In this document: positions 36,494-39,827 of the stretch, in pieces | How the letters are laid out: the number at the start of each line of letters is the position of its first letter | Position numbering within the stretch: position 1 is the stretch's first letter | NCBI GenBank assembly: GCA_020890945.1 | Contig: JAJHPK010000006.1 | Span: 1-39,827 of the forward strand | Reading direction: 5' to 3' | DNA: 39,827 nt | Origin: Nitrosomonas sp. | Lineage (GTDB): Bacteria; Pseudomonadota; Gammaproteobacteria; Burkholderiales; Nitrosomonadaceae | Position numbers and translations under genes: made by a program | Notes under the pieces: model-generated | The model's input: only the letters and a program-made list of their open reading frames with translations | The model's database searches: none | What the model was told of the DNA's origin: nothing

Positions 36494-37408
36494 ATGAAAA
36501 CGCTAATAAATGTCTTTTGGGTCTTTGGTTTCTGTTTTTTTAACATTCATGCATTTGCTGGAGCATCCTTATTCACCAGTGATGGCACTCAGTACCATAT
36601 CCAAAACTTTCCCATTGAAATGAAAGAAATGGCAGAAGCGATTGAAAAGGATATGAAAGCGGGTCGTGGAGCAGATAACATTATTTTTTATGTCCATGGC
36701 CGGGGAAAGGAACCCAAAAAATCGCTGGATGAAGTCATTCCAAATTTGGAAGAAGAATATAGTGCCAAGGTCATCATGTTTCACTGGTTTCCTTCCTATA
36801 AGGGACCTGTAGGGTATCCCAATGAAGAAGCAAAGGCCACTGCTCCGGATTTACTGAATGTAATAGCTTCATTTTAAAAATTTAAAAAGGACCATCCTGA
36901 AAGATTTGCGAAAATAAAATCGACCTTGTTAGTCCACAGCATGGGAAATATCGTTTTTGCAAGAATGATGGAATCTTATCAACAGCAGAGTTTTGAGAAG
37001 AACCTGTTTGATACTGTCATTTTAAATTCAGCCGATGCAGATGCCAAAGACCATGATCAGTGGGTTAAGAAGATTGACTTTTCGGATAGTATTTATATCA
37101 CGGTTAATAAGAATGACAACATTCTAGGTCTATCGGCCAAGCGACAAAGAGAAAAAAGATTAGGCCAGAAATTGGAAACTATGTTTGGTAAAGATATTCT
37201 CTTGGCAAACAATGCTAACTATGTGGATTTTAGTAAGATTGACGTCAATCATCGTTATTTTCTAAAAGGTGGGCAAGATGGCAATCCTCATCTGGAAAAG
37301 TTCTATGAGGCAATTTTGAACGGTAATCCTGTGAATTTAGAACATTTCACCGGAGCAAAGGCTAAGGCGGGGAATGGTAATAAGATTTACGTTTTTGAAA
37401 ACGAATAA
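36494..37408 (+). pseudogene. Secreted alpha/beta hydrolase interrupted by one in-frame stop
   Basis: ATG at 36494 after AAGGGAG (36481-36487). Codons 1-127 give a signal peptide (cleavage after HAFA), then ADNIIFYVHGRGKEPKKSL and an AKVIMFHWFP strand. Codon 128 (36875-36877) is TAA. The same frame then runs on without another stop to 37408, giving KFKKDHPERFAKIKST, the nucleophile elbow LLVHSMGNIVF, NSADADAKDHDQW and NHRYFLKGG. Total about 304 codons, a normal length for a small secreted esterase/lipase-like protein. Because the nucleophile lies after the stop, neither piece can be active alone. Family is alpha/beta hydrolase (DUF900-like elbow); substrate unknown. Confidence 0.8.
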
Positions 37409-37580
37409 GTATTATTAGAACCCAATTTGAAAACAAAGATTGAGTTTTTTAAATTGATCAAGCAGTATTTTTCAAGTGGGTTGGTTTGAGAGACTGACAG
37501 CCTGCCGATCCTTCTCGAATCTCGTACCCGGCGATCTGTCAACTACGATGTTACGACGTTAGTATTGGAGATACGCAACT

Positions 37581-38212
37581 ATGAACGCCGTGCTCAGCAC
37601 TACCCAAGAAGACCGCCTCTGGTCGGAACTGACCCGGTTTGTCCGCGAAGGCGTGCTCATTCCGATTACCGGATCCGAGCTGCTTGAGATTCCCGGCGCA
37701 GCAGGCAGCTCGAAGAACTTCTACACCCACTCGTGGCCGAGGAACTTGCCCTGCGGCTGGAAGTCGGTGCGCCGCAGCACACCGGTGAATGCGCACTCAA
37801 CGAAGTGGCCTGCAGCTATCTGGCAAGGCTCCGTAGCCGGGCTGAAAAGCTGTATCCGGTGGTTAAGGAGGTTGTCGAAGAGCTGGAGCAAAGCGTTCCC
37901 ATCCCCAAGGCGCTCAACGATCTGGCTGCACTGCTGGTCAAATTGTTCGTGACTACCACCTTCGACAATTTTCTTGTGCGCGCCATTGAGCAGCGCCATC
38001 CGGCCTGGGCTGGAAGAATCCGTCAGATCGAGTACTCGCCCGTGCGTAAGGAAGTACCCAATTGAGCAACGTCCCCCGTGGTGTTCCACCTGTTCGGTCG
38101 AGCGACATCGATGCCCGAGTACGTGGTCACCGAAGAGGACGTACAGGAGTTTATGCACGCGCTGCAGTCTCAGGAGGCTAGGCCAGAGAAGCTGTCTCGT
38201 TTATTTATCCCA
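37581..38212 (+). pseudogene. Decayed SIR2-like domain gene (frameshift and stop)
   Basis: Begins with ATG at 37581 (GGAG site at about 37568): DRLWSELTRFVREGVLIPIT, GSELLEIPGAAGS. After FYTH the frame is lost; one missing base near 37730 would restore LVAEELALRLEVG. The new frame continues with VPIPKALNDLAALLVKLFVT, then TTFDNFLVRAIEQ, up to a TGA at 38063, and beyond it VVFHLFGRATSMPEYVVTEE and DVQEFMHALQSQ. The order VTTTFDxLL...HLFG...YVVTEEDxxEF is that of SIR2-like NADase domains found in bacterial defence genes. The end of the domain is missing. GC-rich, unlike its neighbours, so probably acquired. Confidence 0.65.
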
Positions 38213-38460
38213 CGCTCTCGGCTTTGGAGACGATTCTGTACCCCAAAAGTGCTGTGGTGATCGCTAACACCGTGCTATCCCTTGTGGGAACCATTGAAAT
38301 CTTACCAATGGAGGTGCCCCGTTCGTCCTCTTCGTGTGGGGACATAGCGAGTCTTGCCGGTGCGCTTGAGCAGCTTCAGTATTACTGAGGAAGCCTATGA
38401 TCCGCTGCTCAATCCTTGCACCGGACGCCAAACTGCGCGCTGAGATTATTCCTGGCAGCA
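38194..38460 (+). pseudogene. Frameshifted fragment resembling a contractile-injection/phage-tail protein
   Basis: Three frames must be joined. Frame from 38194: IYPTLSALETILYPKSAVVI, then LVGTIEILPMEVP. Frame at 38316: APFVLFVWG. Frame at 38351: VLPVRLSSFSITEEAYDPLL followed by NP, ending at a TGA (38441). A fourth short piece, AKLRAEI, lies in the frame of 38397. The pattern LFVWG-x-RVLPVRL-x-SFSITEEAYDPxLNP-x-xAK is one I associate with proteins encoded in extracellular contractile injection system or phage-tail loci. It joins the SIR2 relic abruptly near 38200. No intact start or end. Confidence 0.45.
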
Positions 38461-38752
38461 AGAAAAACAAAAGTAATGCATCCGATACGAATGACGATGC
38501 ACCGCCTTCCCTAGCTTCCGTGCGCATCAGTTGGCCGCGCCGCTTGCTCAAGCGGGAGTTTGAGATCGACATTGAGCGCTGCTCGCGAGATAGGGGCTCA
38601 CAAAACTCTGTGAAACCGTTTTTATATAACGATCTTTTTTTTATTCTTAAAAGATACCAACAATTTTTGTTGCTGGGGTAGTAAATGCAAAATTTCCGAT
38701 AGCTTCACAACATAAACAAGAAAGGCTAGCGAAACTTATTTTAGGGGGCAGT
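38461..38752. other. End of the GC-rich island and AT-rich spacer
   Basis: Up to about 38600 the sequence remains GC-rich; one frame is open (PPSLASVRISWPRRLLKREF) but I recognise nothing in it. After that it turns AT-rich with T and A runs and no gene until the small ORF at 38753. Confidence 0.4.
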
Positions 38753-38875
38753 ATGACCGTTAGAAATTACGCGTCAAAACCACGCAAACCAAATCATCAC
38801 AAGAAAAGAATACTAAGATCGATGTCTGTACGATCTAACGTTATCACCATAAGACCTCAAATCATAATCTATTGA
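38753..38875 (+). CDS. Small basic ORF, 40 residues, hypothetical
   Basis: ATG preceded by TTAGGGGGCAGT, a usable ribosome binding site. It encodes a strongly basic peptide (MTVRNYASKPRKPNHHKKRI and 20 more residues ending PQIIIY). I know no family. It may be a real small protein or a chance frame in a decaying region. Confidence 0.3.
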   Translation: MTVRNYASKPRKPNHHKKRILRSMSVRSNVITIRPQIIIY

Positions 38876-38992
38876 AAGTATGACAAATATGTTATTGCCG
38901 GTATTTTAGACCTAGATATAATGATCCACCTTTCTCGCCGTGCAGAAGGTATCTGGGAAAGCGCCTACAAACTATTTGCGTCATCTGAAATA

Positions 38993-39406
38993 ATGAAAAT
39001 AATCAAATTTATCTTGCTGGTTTTCGTGATTGCTTTGGCTATTGATTACTTTGGCAGAAGCCCATTAATTAAAGAAGTTGCAGAGTTAAAAAAACCGATC
39101 GGTTTCGAAGTTGTGAATATCGATTCTATCGTGCAGAAGTATATCCTACCTGGAAGTTGTAAGGAACAAGTAGTAAATCGCCTGAAATCCTATGGCTTTG
39201 AGGTATTAGAGGAAAGCCCAGTCCCTGGATTTTATTTCATGGATATATTGAAGGACAAATGCGATCAATGCAGCGATATCGTAGTTGGGGTATATATTTT
39301 TAAGTTCTTGTATATTCTCCCTGCATATAAAATTTCGATTGATATTGGATTTCAAGATGATCACGCAATATTTATTAGTGGTGGTTACGTTCAAAGTTTG
39401 CCTTAA
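38993..39406 (+). CDS. Hypothetical membrane-anchored protein
   Basis: From the ATG at 38993 the product is 137 aa with an N-terminal hydrophobic anchor or signal (MKIIKFILLVFVIALAIDYF), then a soluble part with SCKEQVVNRLKSYGFEV, a CDQC pair and YKISIDIGFQDDHAIFISGG before the stop. An in-frame ATG at 38921 would add 24 residues ahead of the hydrophobic segment; neither start has a clear ribosome binding site. No family recognised. The last 200 bases are also open on the minus strand. Confidence 0.5.
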   Translation: MKIIKFILLVFVIALAIDYFGRSPLIKEVAELKKPIGFEVVNIDSIVQKYILPGSCKEQVVNRLKSYGFEVLEESPVPGFYFMDILKDKCDQCSDIVVGVYIFKFLYILPAYKISIDIGFQDDHAIFISGGYVQSLP

Positions 39407-39784
39407 GGAGAAAGACATATGGAAAAAATTGAAGTTGGCTATAGAAAGTGCAATGAGTAACGAGTTGTAACTTTGTACGTGGAAAAAGAGATTCAAGGTC
39501 GCCATATGTCTGGGCAAATACTTTAAAGGATGATTATCTCTATCTTCGTACAGATAACGGCATAAATCTTTATCCCATATTGCCCGTAATTTTGGATCAT
39601 ATCTAGCAACTCGTGTGTAATGATTTTCAGGAATAAAATCTTTTAGATCGTTAAGTATTGCAATCCGAAGTTCCTCAAGTTTCGGTTGATCTAATAAACT
39701 CAGAGCTATGATCATTTCTGGTGTATGGAAGGAGAAGAGAGCGGTGTAATCTGTTGATAAAGATCTGCCCAGATCAACTATCAA
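39206..39784 (-). CDS. Hypothetical protein, possibly a gene remnant
   Basis: The 192-residue frame starts at a TTG (39784) and is open beyond it to the window edge. Its first 105 residues look protein-like (LLDQPKLEELRIAILNDLKD, FIPENHYTRVARYDPKLRAI, PLKYLPRHMATLNLFFHVQ). The last part overlaps the plus-strand gene ending at 39406 and is less convincing. No ribosome binding site is visible; the region upstream is the ribosome binding site of the next plus-strand gene. I see it as a fragment of a lost gene, family unknown. Confidence 0.3.
   Translation of the reverse strand: MIVDLGRSLSTDYTALFSFHTPEMIIALSLLDQPKLEELRIAILNDLKDFIPENHYTRVARYDPKLRAIWDKDLCRYLYEDRDNHPLKYLPRHMATLNLFFHVQSYNSLLIALSIANFNFFHMSFSLRQTLNVTTTNKYCVIILKSNINRNFICRENIQELKNIYPNYDIAALIAFVLQYIHEIKSRDWAFL
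39419..39460 (+). pseudogene. Possible truncated start of a gene, 13 codons
   Basis: A strong AAGGAG site (39405-39410) precedes an ATG at 39419, but the frame (MEKIEVGYRKCNE) stops after 13 codons. Good start signals with no gene behind them suggest a gene cut off here; the sequence that follows reads better on the minus strand. Confidence 0.3.
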
Positions 39785-39802
39785 AATAAGGAGAACACCG
39801 CA

Positions 39803-39827
39803 ATGACAGATAATAATGTTTTTAAAC
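39803..39827 (+). CDS. Start of a gene cut by the window edge
   Basis: ATG at 39803 preceded by AAGGAGAACACCGCA, a strong ribosome binding site at good spacing. Only MTDNNVFK is visible, so no function can be given. The start signals make a real gene likely. Confidence 0.6.

Noticed and set aside
38264-38572. 102-codon minus-strand frame in the GC-rich island
   Set aside because: GC-rich DNA has long chance frames, and the plus strand carries recognisable protein motifs here.

Overview
The window looks like a chromosomal segment of an AT-rich gammaproteobacterium. The ribosomal, pil, bio, hemB, birA-coaX, amgK-murU and ubiK-comM genes all read as gammaproteobacterial. The low GC, frequent TTG starts, thin regulation (a biotin ligase without its DNA-binding domain) and decaying foreign genes at the right end would suit a Legionellales-like, host-associated lineage. 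That lineage call is inference from gene content, not a phylogeny.

Region by region. 1-7320: the right part of the spc operon and the alpha operon (rpsH-rplF-rplR-rpsE-rpmD-rplO-secY-infA-rpmJ-rpsM-rpsK-rpsD-rpoA-rplQ), closed by a clear intrinsic terminator. infA sits between secY and rpmJ. 7399-10883: birA (catalytic domain only), coaX, engB, hemB. 10931-13279 (minus): penicillin-binding protein 1A, divergent from the type IV pilus assembly operon pilMNOPQ (13461-18444). 18458-19638 (minus): trmL and comF. 19765-24247: the biotin operon bioB-F-H-C-D, whose last gene ends in a perfect 15-bp inverted repeat.

24256-28571 (minus) is accessory: an orphan ATP-grasp ligase of the peptide-modifying (graspetide/MvdD-like) type, a secreted RTX calcium-binding repeat protein, and a LemA + GIDE-like membrane pair whose second member carries an EF-hand. 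A compact nested hairpin with no gene lies at 26947-26990. 28914-30443 (plus): a dodecin with an unusual lysine-rich tail, a two-TM protein of unknown role, and a small heat-shock protein behind a sigma-32-type promoter. 30620-34072 (minus): a small membrane protein, pepP, murU and amgK. 34258-36139 (plus): ubiK and comM.

From about 36490 to the end the sequence is a decay zone. A secreted alpha/beta hydrolase is split by one in-frame TAA. A GC-rich island (about 37490-38600) carries a frameshifted SIR2-like gene followed by a frameshifted fragment resembling a contractile-injection/phage-tail protein. After that come small AT-rich orphan ORFs and the first codons of another gene at the right edge.

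Working together: PilMNOPQ, ComF and ComM are three parts of natural transformation (pilus, competence-associated protein, branch-migration helicase). BioB/F/H/C/D supply biotin, which the ligase attaches to its targets. AmgK and MurU recycle cell-wall MurNAc, and PBP1A builds the wall. The best candidates for something undescribed are the orphan ATP-grasp protein with its altered metal-site motif, the RTX protein beside it, and the structured non-coding stretch between the RTX and GIDE genes.
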